From the NCBI GenBank assembly GCA_026390735.1, contig JAPLFJ010000060.1:1-50702 (forward strand): a stretch of 50,702 nucleotides of DNA, in the 5' to 3' direction. Source of the DNA: Ignavibacteriota bacterium (GTDB taxonomy: Bacteria; Bacteroidota; Ignavibacteria; Tepidaquicellales; Tepidaquicellaceae). Both the position numbers and the translations under genes were made by a program. Of the stretch, positions 35,589 through 43,466 are shown in pieces. Position 1 is the first letter of the stretch, and the number at the start of each line of letters is the position of its first letter. Below the pieces are notes generated by a model. The model was not told where the DNA came from. It worked only from the letters and a program-made list of their open reading frames with translations, and did no database searches.

Positions 35589-37193
35589 TTAGATTTTAAA
35601 TGTAAGTGAAACATTTCCTAAACGGACAGTGTCATTATTGCTTAATACAGAGCTCGTTATTCTTTTTTCATTAACAAAAGTTCCGTTTGTTGACCCTAAA
35701 TCTTCAATATAAAACTGACCGTTGGTCATCAGTATTCTTGCGTGCATCCTTGATATGGTTGAGTCCTGTAGTACAATATCCCCCTGCTGTCTTCCAATAC
35801 TTGCACCCATAGGCGATACTGTGAATGTCTGACCCGTATACGAACCACTGTTTACGCATAAGGACGCCTGCCCTGAACCGACGTTCATTGATGGCGATGA
35901 CTTCGAACTTAAAATCATTGTTCTTCTCCTGTAATCAATATTAGGAGTCACTCCTATCATTGTTTTTGAAGCATCCTGTATTTTGTTTTCCAATTCAGAT
36001 ATTCTCATTTTATCAGAATCCGTAATAACGCTCGCGTTTTCTAACTGGTCAAGAAGATTATCGTATTCTTTTTGAATTGCTCCAAACCTTTCTTCGTTAA
36101 TCCTGGCTTCTTCTTCCCTGAGCATTTGTTCCTGTTCTTTTTCAGCTTTATATCTTTTCTTTTTATTAATATTAATAACTAAAAATACGCTTAAAGCAAT
36201 TAAAATTACTCCGCCGCCAATTGATCCGTACAAAAATTCTTTTGTTTCCCAGAAACTTACTGCAGGCGCATTCTTTATTATTTTAGCTGGTGATTTATAC
36301 TCGAAATCTCTTTTGTAAGTGGTTTCCCCGACTTTAACAAGTATCTCCCCTTTTACATCTGTACTAACGGGTGCATAACTGAAATAAGTCAAAACATACT
36401 CGTCTTTAATCCTGTCATAAATTAACGGAATTATGTTTTTCATATCTTCAGGTGTATTAATCTTGTAATACTTCCCATCTTTTGTGGATGCAGCTATCTT
36501 TTCAATGTTTATTAATGTGTTCCTGCTTGCCCTGTTATCAGCGACAGTTCCTATTGAGAACACAGATATTCCTGAATTTTCAAGTCCTTTAATGCAATCA
36601 CCGATTTTTATGTCCGTACCGTTGTCATCTCCATCACTTAATAGTATCATCACTTTTCTTTTAGGAGATTCAACAGATTTAAGCCACTTTGTTGCTTCGT
36701 TTACACTCAGAAATATCTCGGATGATGACCCACCTGTAGTTAAGTCATTAATATTATTTCTCAAGATTTCTCTATCAGTTTCAAAGCCGGTTTTCTTTAA
36801 AAATTTATCATTAAAAATACTAATTGCCATCTTATCCTGAGGTCTCATTTCAGGTAATATATGCAATATCCCTTCTTTTATATTATTAAGCGGTGCACCG
36901 TCCATTGAATTTGATGCATCTATTACAAAACAAATAACCATCCCTTCGTCTGACTTGAAGAAATTTTTCATGAATGGAGAAACTTTTTTGTCGGTGTTTT
37001 TTTCGACAATTGTTATACGGGTTGAATCAATATCATTAATAGCTTTCCCGTTCGTATCTAAAATATTCAGGTATAACTTGATTTGTTGAAATTCAGTATA
37101 ATCAATATCCCTCAGGTTAAGACTAATAGTACTTTGTGAATAGATATTAGCTGACACGAATAATAATCCTATAAGAAAAATAAGTTTTTTCAT
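35589..37193 (-). CDS. Secreted VWA domain joined through a TM segment to a coiled coil and FHA domain
   Basis: A 534-residue protein: signal peptide (about 1-19), beta region, VWA domain (about 84-265) with the MIDAS motif DASNS at 92-96, a TM segment (about 322-343), a Glu-rich coiled coil (about 347-410), then two threonine motifs (SKTMIG, Thr 411; RRTMILSS, Thr 425) and an FHA domain (about 445-534; GR 467-468, H 484, NGT 503-505). VWA binds metal-bridged ligands in the periplasm; FHA reads phosphothreonine inside. Like the protease-FHA protein, it couples an outside domain to an inside FHA. Confidence 0.9.
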   Translation of the reverse strand: MKKLIFLIGLLFVSANIYSQSTISLNLRDIDYTEFQQIKLYLNILDTNGKAINDIDSTRITIVEKNTDKKVSPFMKNFFKSDEGMVICFVIDASNSMDGAPLNNIKEGILHILPEMRPQDKMAISIFNDKFLKKTGFETDREILRNNINDLTTGGSSSEIFLSVNEATKWLKSVESPKRKVMILLSDGDDNGTDIKIGDCIKGLENSGISVFSIGTVADNRASRNTLINIEKIAASTKDGKYYKINTPEDMKNIIPLIYDRIKDEYVLTYFSYAPVSTDVKGEILVKVGETTYKRDFEYKSPAKIIKNAPAVSFWETKEFLYGSIGGGVILIALSVFLVININKKKRYKAEKEQEQMLREEEARINEERFGAIQKEYDNLLDQLENASVITDSDKMRISELENKIQDASKTMIGVTPNIDYRRRTMILSSKSSPSMNVGSGQASLCVNSGSYTGQTFTVSPMGASIGRQQGDIVLQDSTISRMHARILMTNGQFYIEDLGSTNGTFVNEKRITSSVLSNNDTVRLGNVSLTFKI

Positions 37194-37213
37194 ATTAATT
37201 TATGATTGTTAAA

Positions 37214-37828
37214 TTAAACAGTTCTGAATTTTAATTCCGTTTTACCAACTTTAATAATATCCCCATCTTTTATAGTGGCTTCGTCAATTGCTTCGCCATT
37301 AAGAAAGGTTCCGTTTGTGGAAAGCTCATCTTTGATTTTTATTGTTCCGGCTCTGTACAAAACCATACAATGAGGAGTTGAAACGGAAGGATCGTTAATT
37401 TTAATATCGCCTTCATCTGAATTGCTTATCAAATTTCTACCCTCATAAATCTTATAATCTTCTCCTTCGGGTTTCCATGTAAATGAAATCAGCCATCCGA
37501 CAATCTTTCTTCCTGCTTTAGGGGGTGCAGCAGAATCAGCACTGACAATAACTGTTTTATTGCCAATACCTTTACCAACGCCTCCCATAATTGAAGTCTT
37601 ATCTCCTTTGCTTCCAAATGTAGCTGTAGAATCCCCCTGATTGAAATTATTCATTCCAACTTTCATTTTTAAATCGGGAGTAGGACAGAAAGGACATTTT
37701 GATAAATTTGAGCTATAGATATGCCCATTAGGGCAAACTCTTGTTGATTCTTTCATGAGCTGGGAGCCGCATGAAATACAAAACTTTGAGTTTTGCTCAT
37801 TGTCAGTGTTACAAATTTTACAAATCAT
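37214..37828 (-). CDS. Zinc-ribbon FHA adaptor protein, first gene of the kinase operon
   Basis: A 204-residue soluble protein. Two zinc-binding clusters are visible: Cys 3, 6, 17, 20, and Cys 32, His 36, Cys 45, Cys 48. The linker has DKTSIMG (Thr 78) and NKTVIVS (Thr 92), then an FHA domain (about 125-204) with the STNGT motif at 170-174; its first motif is GRNLISN. Domain order and Thr-bearing linker resemble mycobacterial GarA/FhaB-type regulators, in which a phosphorylated N-terminal Thr binds the FHA domain of the same or another protein. It heads the operon and has no TM segment. Confidence 0.88.
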   Translation of the reverse strand: MICKICNTDNEQNSKFCISCGSQLMKESTRVCPNGHIYSSNLSKCPFCPTPDLKMKVGMNNFNQGDSTATFGSKGDKTSIMGGVGKGIGNKTVIVSADSAAPPKAGRKIVGWLISFTWKPEGEDYKIYEGRNLISNSDEGDIKINDPSVSTPHCMVLYRAGTIKIKDELSTNGTFLNGEAIDEATIKDGDIIKVGKTELKFRTV

Positions 37829-37914
37829 ATTATTAAGCTTAAATTTTAAAAAATTTAGTTTGTCAACCGCCTAAAATTGTGTAAAACTTATTTTTTATTT
37901 CGATATAGTAGATG

Positions 37915-37985
37915 TAAGTAAATCAAAACTACTTTGGGGTTAGTTTTGACCTTAAGTCATTTTATAGTGTAAATTTATTTACTTA
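37915..37985. repeat. Nested inverted repeat, possible operator
   Basis: The inner pair TCAAAACTA (37923-37931) and TAGTTTTGA (37941-37949) is a perfect 9-bp inverted repeat with a 9-base spacer. The outer pair TAAGTAAAT (37915-37923) and ATTTACTTA (37977-37985) is also perfect over 9 bp. The inner arms contain TAGTTTTG on both strands, which matches the -7 consensus TAnnTTTG in both directions. No -33 box accompanies either, so an operator or structured leader is as likely as back-to-back promoters. Confidence 0.5.
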
Positions 37986-38100
37986 TGTTTGAGATACTCC
38001 TTTTAGATTTATTTTTGTAAAATAATACTAAAATTATTATTATCAAATGCATTTTTGTTTACTTGGAAATTAAAGCTTTAAAGTTTAATTATTCCAACGC

Positions 38101-38123
38101 TATATATATATATATATATATAT
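38101..38123. repeat. Simple repeat, (TA)11
   Basis: A pure TA run of 23 bases in the divergent regulatory region. Such runs can vary in length by slippage and can melt or bend the DNA. Its effect on the flanking promoters is unknown. Confidence 0.9.
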
Positions 38124-38386
38124 TACTATCCATCCGGAATTTGGAAAATTCATCGACTACATTATAGTATTACTCTAAATTTAAAACCAAAGCAGCAATA
38201 CGTAAAGGCTCATATTTATAAAGACAAATATTTTTTTATATCTTAAAATATTCATTGTCTTTTAGAGAATTGTTGATTAATTTATTTTATTGGAATTTTA
38301 TAAGGGAAATATGCTAATACCCTTTGTCTTTTTTTGAATTATTCTGATTTGTTTTTATGTTAAATTTATTTGTTTTTAAACCCTGA

Positions 38387-38414
38387 TTGATTTTCCATAA
38401 TGCAATTAAATTTG
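38387..38414 (+). promoter_or_regulatory. Putative promoter of the M48/LEA2/FHA-ABC operon
   Basis: TTG at 38387-38389, a 17-base spacer and TAAATTTG at 38407-38414 match the Bacteroidota TTTG / TAnnTTTG form, with the first base of the -33 box changed (ATTG). It would give a 5' leader of more than 110 bases before the ATG at 38535. Confidence 0.45.
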
Positions 38415-38534
38415 GAATCGCTGAAAGCCAACTTTGTCCTGTCTGGATTAACAAAAGGGTTGTTTTGTTAGTGACATGTTATTTATTTAAACAATGTTTA
38501 TTTAAATTAGATTAAAACCAAAGTATAAATTATT

Positions 38535-39284
38535 ATGAAAAAAACAATTACCTCCTTGTTTCTCTTTTTAGTGTTATCTGCTAACACTGCATTTTCGCAG
38601 ATTAGCTTAGACTCACTTTTTAACTTTGGGAAAAATGTGCTTGATGTTATAGGTGAAAATACGGAACTGACCGACAGCGAAGAAACAGAATTCGGAGATA
38701 TGCTGGCAGGAGAATTTAATAAACAACATACGCTTACTTCAACAGGAAAAGAAAAAGTTGAAATAATCGGGAATAATATATCAAATTATGTGAAACGAAA
38801 AGCAATCGGTTACAAATTCAATGTAACGAAGGATGAGATTAAAAACGCCTTTTCTATGGCTGGAGGAAACATCTGGATAACATCAGGTCTTTTGAATCTT
38901 GTTGAAAGCGATGACGAGCTGGCATTTGTTATCGCGCACGAAATGGCACATGAAGATAAAAAGCACAACATGAAACGAATTCAGATGATTTACAGAGCTT
39001 ACCAGTTTGGAGGAGAAGATGCAGCGCAACTTGCATCTATTGCTCAGAACCTTTTAATGACGCCGTTCGAGAAATATCAGGAATTTGAAGCAGATGAATA
39101 TGGTGTGTATCTGTTGAGACATGCAGGATACAACACAAACGGCGCTATTACATTTTTTAATAAACTTGCCTCGCTGGAAAAAGAAACCAGCGAAGATGAG
39201 ATTGGTTATCTTTTCCGTACTCACCCTTATACAAAAGACAGAATTAAAAGATTAAAAGATTACATCAAAAAACTTGACAAATAA
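38535..39284 (+). CDS. Secreted M48 family zinc metalloprotease
   Basis: A 249-residue protein with a signal peptide (about 1-22, ending FSQ). HEMAH at 135-139 is the zinc motif, and EFEAD (183-187) supplies the third ligand. HPYTKDRIKRL near the C-terminus is also usual in M48 proteins. The short length, single domain and signal peptide fit the periplasmic LoiP/BepA-like group, which degrades or helps assemble envelope proteins. It begins a three-gene unit with a LEA2 lipoprotein (14-base gap) and an FHA-ABC transporter, divergent from the kinase operon. Confidence 0.88.
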   Translation: MKKTITSLFLFLVLSANTAFSQISLDSLFNFGKNVLDVIGENTELTDSEETEFGDMLAGEFNKQHTLTSTGKEKVEIIGNNISNYVKRKAIGYKFNVTKDEIKNAFSMAGGNIWITSGLLNLVESDDELAFVIAHEMAHEDKKHNMKRIQMIYRAYQFGGEDAAQLASIAQNLLMTPFEKYQEFEADEYGVYLLRHAGYNTNGAITFFNKLASLEKETSEDEIGYLFRTHPYTKDRIKRLKDYIKKLDK

Positions 39285-39298
39285 AAGACAAACATCAA

Positions 39299-39769
39299 AT
39301 GATTAAAAATACATTTATACTTCTTATAACAGCTTTATTTCTGCAGGGATGTTCGGTTTTTTATTCGGCAGCATTTAAACAACCAGAAATACGAAAAATC
39401 AGCAATGTTAAAATAGAGAACATCGGTCCTTTCGGATGCACTGTTCTTTTAACGGTTGAGGTTATGAACAATAATCCGATGTCTGGCAGTCTTACAAAAG
39501 CGGATTATAAACTATATGTGAATAACGAATACATTGCTTCCGGATCAACAAGCAAAAAACAACATATTGAAAAGAACACAACGTCTGAAATCTACGTCCC
39601 TGTTAGTGTAAAGACATCTGACCTTGTTCCTGCTACAATGGGATTATTTAAGTCTATGATTAAAGGAGAAACGCTAAGGTATAAAATAAAAGGGACACTA
39701 GAAGTTGAGTCCGATGGTATTGAAATGGAACTCCCGCTTGATGTTGAAAATGATTTTCTAAAAAATTAG
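39299..39769 (+). CDS. LEA2/WHy-domain lipoprotein
   Basis: A 156-residue lipoprotein (lipobox LQGC, Cys 18). The body matches the LEA2/WHy pattern: ISNVKIENIGPFGCTVLL, EVMNNNPMSGSL, a KLYVNNEYIASGS strand, and TSEIYVPVSVKTSDL. These domains bind hydrophobic or stressed surfaces. The substrate is unknown. It sits between the M48 protease and the FHA-ABC gene with short gaps (14 and 12 bases), so the three gene products probably act on one process at the envelope. Confidence 0.8.
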   Translation: MIKNTFILLITALFLQGCSVFYSAAFKQPEIRKISNVKIENIGPFGCTVLLTVEVMNNNPMSGSLTKADYKLYVNNEYIASGSTSKKQHIEKNTTSEIYVPVSVKTSDLVPATMGLFKSMIKGETLRYKIKGTLEVESDGIEMELPLDVENDFLKN

Positions 39770-39781
39770 ACATAGTATCTG

Positions 39782-42301
39782 ATGAGAATTATATCTGTAG
39801 GTCGTTCTCCGGAAACTGATATTAGTATAAACGATCAATCAGTTTCATGGTTTCACGCAAGGATAATAATAGAACGTGACTCTTACACAATTGAAGATAA
39901 TAATTCTTCAAATGGCACATTTCTGAACGGCAGGAAGATAACAAAATCAGGATTTAATTTTTCTGACAACATTATCCTCGGAAATTTCAAACTTGATTTT
40001 AGGAGTTACAGTGGTGTTTTTGATATGACTTCTTCCAATAACGGTGAGTTACACCACAATCAGTTAAATTTTTCCGGCAGAAAAGAAATAAGAATAGGAA
40101 GAGCACCTGACAACGACATTATTATCAACGACCAACATATTTCAAACTATCATGCCGTTCTGACAATTGAGAACGGAAATATGAGCTTGCAGGATATGGG
40201 AAGCAGAAACGGCACATTTGTCAACAGACAGCAGATATCTTCAGCTCAAATATCTACAGCAGACTTTATAAGTCTGGGAAGCTATAAATTCAGCCTTGAA
40301 AGATTTGCTAATTATCTTATTGAAAGGAAACCTGACATTTCTCTGTCAAATGTCTCTGTAACATTGAAGGAAGGTATAAACAAAATCGGCAGAGCTCAGG
40401 ATAATGACGTTATTTTAAAACACCCCATGATTTCAGCTCATCATGCAGTTATAAAAAGACGGGGAAAGATTATATACATTGAAGACCTTAGTTCAGCTAA
40501 TGGTGTATTTATAAACGGCAAGAGAATAAGAAGCGGAAATATTAATCCGGGTGATAAAGTTGCTTTTGGCACATTTTCTATTAACATTACATCTGACATT
40601 GTATTAAAAACATACAAAGGAGACATCAAACTCGACTTAAAAGATGTTTCTTTTGAAGTGAATAACAATAATATAACTAAAAAGATACTATCCAATATTT
40701 CATTGACAGTCTTTCCAACTGAATTCGTAGGCCTTATTGGACCATCCGGTTCAGGGAAAACAACTTTAATGAATGTTATAAATGGATACGTTAATCCTTC
40801 CAGAGGTCAGGTTCTGATAAATTCAAATAATCTTCATACTAATTATGACCTGTTCCGTGGTAATATCGGTTTTGTCCCTCAGGATGACATTATACACAGG
40901 GAATTAACCGTTTATCAAAGCTTGTTTTACTCTGCAAAACTTCGACTGCCAATTGACACAACAGAGGAAGAAATTAGAAGTAGAATAAATGACATTTTAT
41001 TAAAATTAGATTTACTAAAATCAAAAGATGTAATAATTGGCTCACCGGAAAAAACAGGAATCAGCGGAGGACAGAGAAAAAGAGTGAATCTTGCGCAAGA
41101 GCTGATTACACAGCCATCTTTGCTTTTGCTTGACGAACCTACTAGCGGGCTTGACCCCAGAACAGATCATGACATAATGATGCTGTTGAGAAAACTGGCT
41201 GATGATGGAAGAATTATAATACTTACAACTCATCATATTTCGGAAAGAAATTTTAAGTTGTTTGACAATTTAATATTACTGGCATCCGGAGGTAAACTTG
41301 CATACTTTGGTCCCGCTTATCCGGACTCGGTTGAATACTACAAAGTAAAAGAGCCTCAGGACATATTTACTAAACTTGAGGAAAGAGGTTCTGGAGAATC
41401 TAACAATGCAATGTACAAAAAGAGCAAATACCATACTGAGTATGTTGAAAAGAGAAGGACAAACACAAAAGACCTTCTAATATCAGGCAAAGCAAGTATT
41501 CCAAAGCAAAAAAGGAGATTTGGTTTTAAACAATTTATTTCTCTGCTTCAAAGGTACTATACAATAAAAAAAACAGATACGATTAATCTGCTTATCCTGC
41601 TCTTGCAGGCTCCTTTAATCGGGCTTTTAATTGGTCTAACGCTAGGGAAAGAAGAAAATAATCCAAACCTCCCACCTACTTTTATTAATCCGGTTTTTGT
41701 GATGATTGTATGTTCGATATTTTTTGGAGTTCTTAATACTTCGCGTGAAATAGTTGCCGAGCGGGCTATTTATTACCGCGAAAGGATGGTAATGCTTAAG
41801 ATTCCATCATATCTGTTTTCGAAATATTTTCTTCTTACTTTTATAAGTATCTTTCAATCGGTTACCTTGGTTATTGTAACTTATTATTTGTGCGGGCTTA
41901 AAGGAGATATTATGTTTATTATTCTTAATATAACACTGCTTTCGCTTAGTAGTATGGCATTAGGTCTTTTGTTATCAGCAATTGTGAAAACGCCAGAAGC
42001 AGCTATTTCTATGGCAATATTTGCCATAATTCCACAAATAATTTTCGGTGGTGCAATTCTTTTAATAGGAAAAATGGAAGGCATAATGAAGTATGCATCC
42101 TATTTATTGTTGTCTCGCTGGGCTTTTGATTCGATTATGAGAAATGAAGGGACAAAACAAAATGCTATTCAAAAATTAGAAAATCTTAAGTTCATTAATC
42201 CGGAAAACAATACTTTGTTATGTCTGCTAATGATCGCATTTTGGGGGGCATTTTATCTACTAGCTGTCTCTATCCTTTTGAAGAATAGGGACAATGTCTA
42301 A
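39782..42301 (+). CDS. ABC transporter with three N-terminal FHA domains (Rv1747-like)
   Basis: An 839-residue half transporter. Three FHA domains come first: about 1-75 (GR 7-8, NGT 44-46), about 95-172 (GR 106-107, NGT 143-145) and about 190-270 (GR 203-204, but NGV instead of NGT at 240-242). The ATPase (about 285-515) has Walker A GPSGSGKTT (320-328), signature ISGGQRKR (427-434), Walker B LLLLDEP (447-453) and the H-loop His. An ABC2-type membrane domain with about six segments follows (from about 600). The nearest known design is mycobacterial Rv1747 (two FHA domains, regulated by PknF); a third FHA is unusual. The transported substrate is not known; lipid or polysaccharide export is the usual guess. 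Confidence 0.92.
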   Translation: MRIISVGRSPETDISINDQSVSWFHARIIIERDSYTIEDNNSSNGTFLNGRKITKSGFNFSDNIILGNFKLDFRSYSGVFDMTSSNNGELHHNQLNFSGRKEIRIGRAPDNDIIINDQHISNYHAVLTIENGNMSLQDMGSRNGTFVNRQQISSAQISTADFISLGSYKFSLERFANYLIERKPDISLSNVSVTLKEGINKIGRAQDNDVILKHPMISAHHAVIKRRGKIIYIEDLSSANGVFINGKRIRSGNINPGDKVAFGTFSINITSDIVLKTYKGDIKLDLKDVSFEVNNNNITKKILSNISLTVFPTEFVGLIGPSGSGKTTLMNVINGYVNPSRGQVLINSNNLHTNYDLFRGNIGFVPQDDIIHRELTVYQSLFYSAKLRLPIDTTEEEIRSRINDILLKLDLLKSKDVIIGSPEKTGISGGQRKRVNLAQELITQPSLLLLDEPTSGLDPRTDHDIMMLLRKLADDGRIIILTTHHISERNFKLFDNLILLASGGKLAYFGPAYPDSVEYYKVKEPQDIFTKLEERGSGESNNAMYKKSKYHTEYVEKRRTNTKDLLISGKASIPKQKRRFGFKQFISLLQRYYTIKKTDTINLLILLLQAPLIGLLIGLTLGKEENNPNLPPTFINPVFVMIVCSIFFGVLNTSREIVAERAIYYRERMVMLKIPSYLFSKYFLLTFISIFQSVTLVIVTYYLCGLKGDIMFIILNITLLSLSSMALGLLLSAIVKTPEAAISMAIFAIIPQIIFGGAILLIGKMEGIMKYASYLLLSRWAFDSIMRNEGTKQNAIQKLENLKFINPENNTLLCLLMIAFWGAFYLLAVSILLKNRDNV

Positions 42302-43026
42302 GTATTTGTTCGCGACAACCTTTAATGGTTTACAATATTCCGGTGCAGAATTTGATGGGACCTGGGATTATATTATTAATCTGCCAAATAAATTTAAGAT
42401 ATATTCTACTGCACTTCCCCAATATGCATAATATGATTATTTTCAAATGCCTTTTGTTTCTTATAAATTTTCTGTTAGTGCATATATTGTTTGTCTCTTC
42501 AACAGAGTAATCCAGAATACAATTATAAGAAAAGTGACTATTAATAAAATTATTTTGATGATTAAACATTTCATTGTCGTAGACTTAAAATTTACAGACT
42601 AATGGGAACGTTACCCTTCTTGCTAAGACTTAAAGTTTCCATTTTATTTTAAAAAATTAATACTTAATTTAATTCGGGTCATAATAATTAGGGAAGTGGG
42701 TTGTTGTTCTTTAACAACACAGAATTCATTTCAATCAACATTAGTTGGGAATAATTATATTGCCCAATTCGAATTTTCTATTCCAGATTTATTTACATAC
42801 AACAACTCAATAGGTGGTTTTATAAATCAATTTAATTAGAATCATTACTATTGCTGTTTTTATTAACGATATAAGTGAAACAATGTATTTATGGGTTTAA
42901 ACTATAAAACAATTTTAATCCTAACCTTCCTAATACAAAAGGACATATAATTCTTTATAAGCACATTCAGACTTAATAAATATTAAATATTTTAATGGCA
43001 AAGAAAAGCCAAAGAAAGGAATCAAA
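42302..43026. other. Intergenic region, 725 bases, no gene recognised
   Basis: AT-rich, with two short overlapping ORFs on opposite strands (42325-42510 and 42330-42569) that lack signals or recognisable sequence. A rough direct repeat, AGACTTAAAATTT near 42582 and AGACTTAAAGTTT near 42626, is present. An AAAGGA at about 43015 serves as ribosome binding site for the next gene. It may contain decayed coding sequence, but nothing can be supported. Confidence 0.4.
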
Positions 43027-43443
43027 ATGATAAATATTACAAAGACTATTAGAATTTCAGTTTTGTTGTTAATCATATTTTTTGTTACCAACGAAGGAAA
43101 TTCGGCGGATAGATCTATCAACATTAATAGCCTGCTTAGATTTATTGGAATGGAAAAATGCAGCATAACAATGCTTTACGATTACGATGTTGAGGGTACA
43201 TATTCTGTTGGGAAAACTTCATGTACTATAAGGTGGAATACTTCGGACAGGGCATTCAGAGTTAAATGGAAAAAAGGAAGCGGATCTACAATTCTAATCG
43301 CACAAAGCGATGGGATGTTTGAGGAATATGATTCAAGTGGGATTACTTACTGCGGAATGTTTATTTTTAAGAACTCAAGTTGCTTATCAGGGACTTATTC
43401 AAGAGCCGATGGGAAGAAATTCAAGATTGTTAAGATTGATTAA
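43027..43443 (+). CDS. Small secreted beta-rich protein
   Basis: A 138-residue protein with a signal peptide (about 1-27, ending NSA). The remainder reads as short beta strands (YDYDVEGTYSVGKTSCTIRW, SGITYCGMFIF, CLSGTYSRADG) with four Cys residues. It loosely recalls the small beta domain at the end of kinase 6, but the likeness is weak. It has an AAAGGA eight bases before its ATG, which is stronger than usual in this window. The function is unknown. Confidence 0.6.
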   Translation: MINITKTIRISVLLLIIFFVTNEGNSADRSININSLLRFIGMEKCSITMLYDYDVEGTYSVGKTSCTIRWNTSDRAFRVKWKKGSGSTILIAQSDGMFEEYDSSGITYCGMFIFKNSSCLSGTYSRADGKKFKIVKID

Positions 43444-43466
43444 TTATATTCAATTAATTTTAGTAT

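Larger units (their letters stand above)
37829..38534. promoter_or_regulatory. Divergent regulatory region between the kinase operon and the M48/FHA-ABC operon
   Basis: About 700 bases with no plausible gene on either strand. They hold an AT-rich dyad at 37840-37857 just before the kinase operon start, a TTGACA-like box on the minus strand (37866-37861), a nested inverted repeat (37915-37985), a (TA)11 run (38101-38123) and a promoter-like pair at 38387-38414 for the plus-strand operon. This is the largest non-coding region around the signalling genes and the likely site of their joint control. Confidence 0.55.

Noticed and set aside
38101-38123. TA run considered as part of a CRISPR or origin
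   Set aside because: It is a simple dinucleotide run; no spacers, repeats, DnaA boxes or replication genes are near it. No CRISPR array was seen in the window.
14291-42301. FHA/VWA/PP2C/kinase set considered as part of a type VI secretion or phage-like apparatus
   Set aside because: No TssB/C, Hcp, VgrG, ClpV, baseplate or tube genes are present; the set fits envelope phosphosignalling better.
42325-42569. Small ORFs on both strands in the gap after the FHA-ABC gene
   Set aside because: They overlap each other, lack ribosome binding sites, and look like chance frames in AT-rich DNA.
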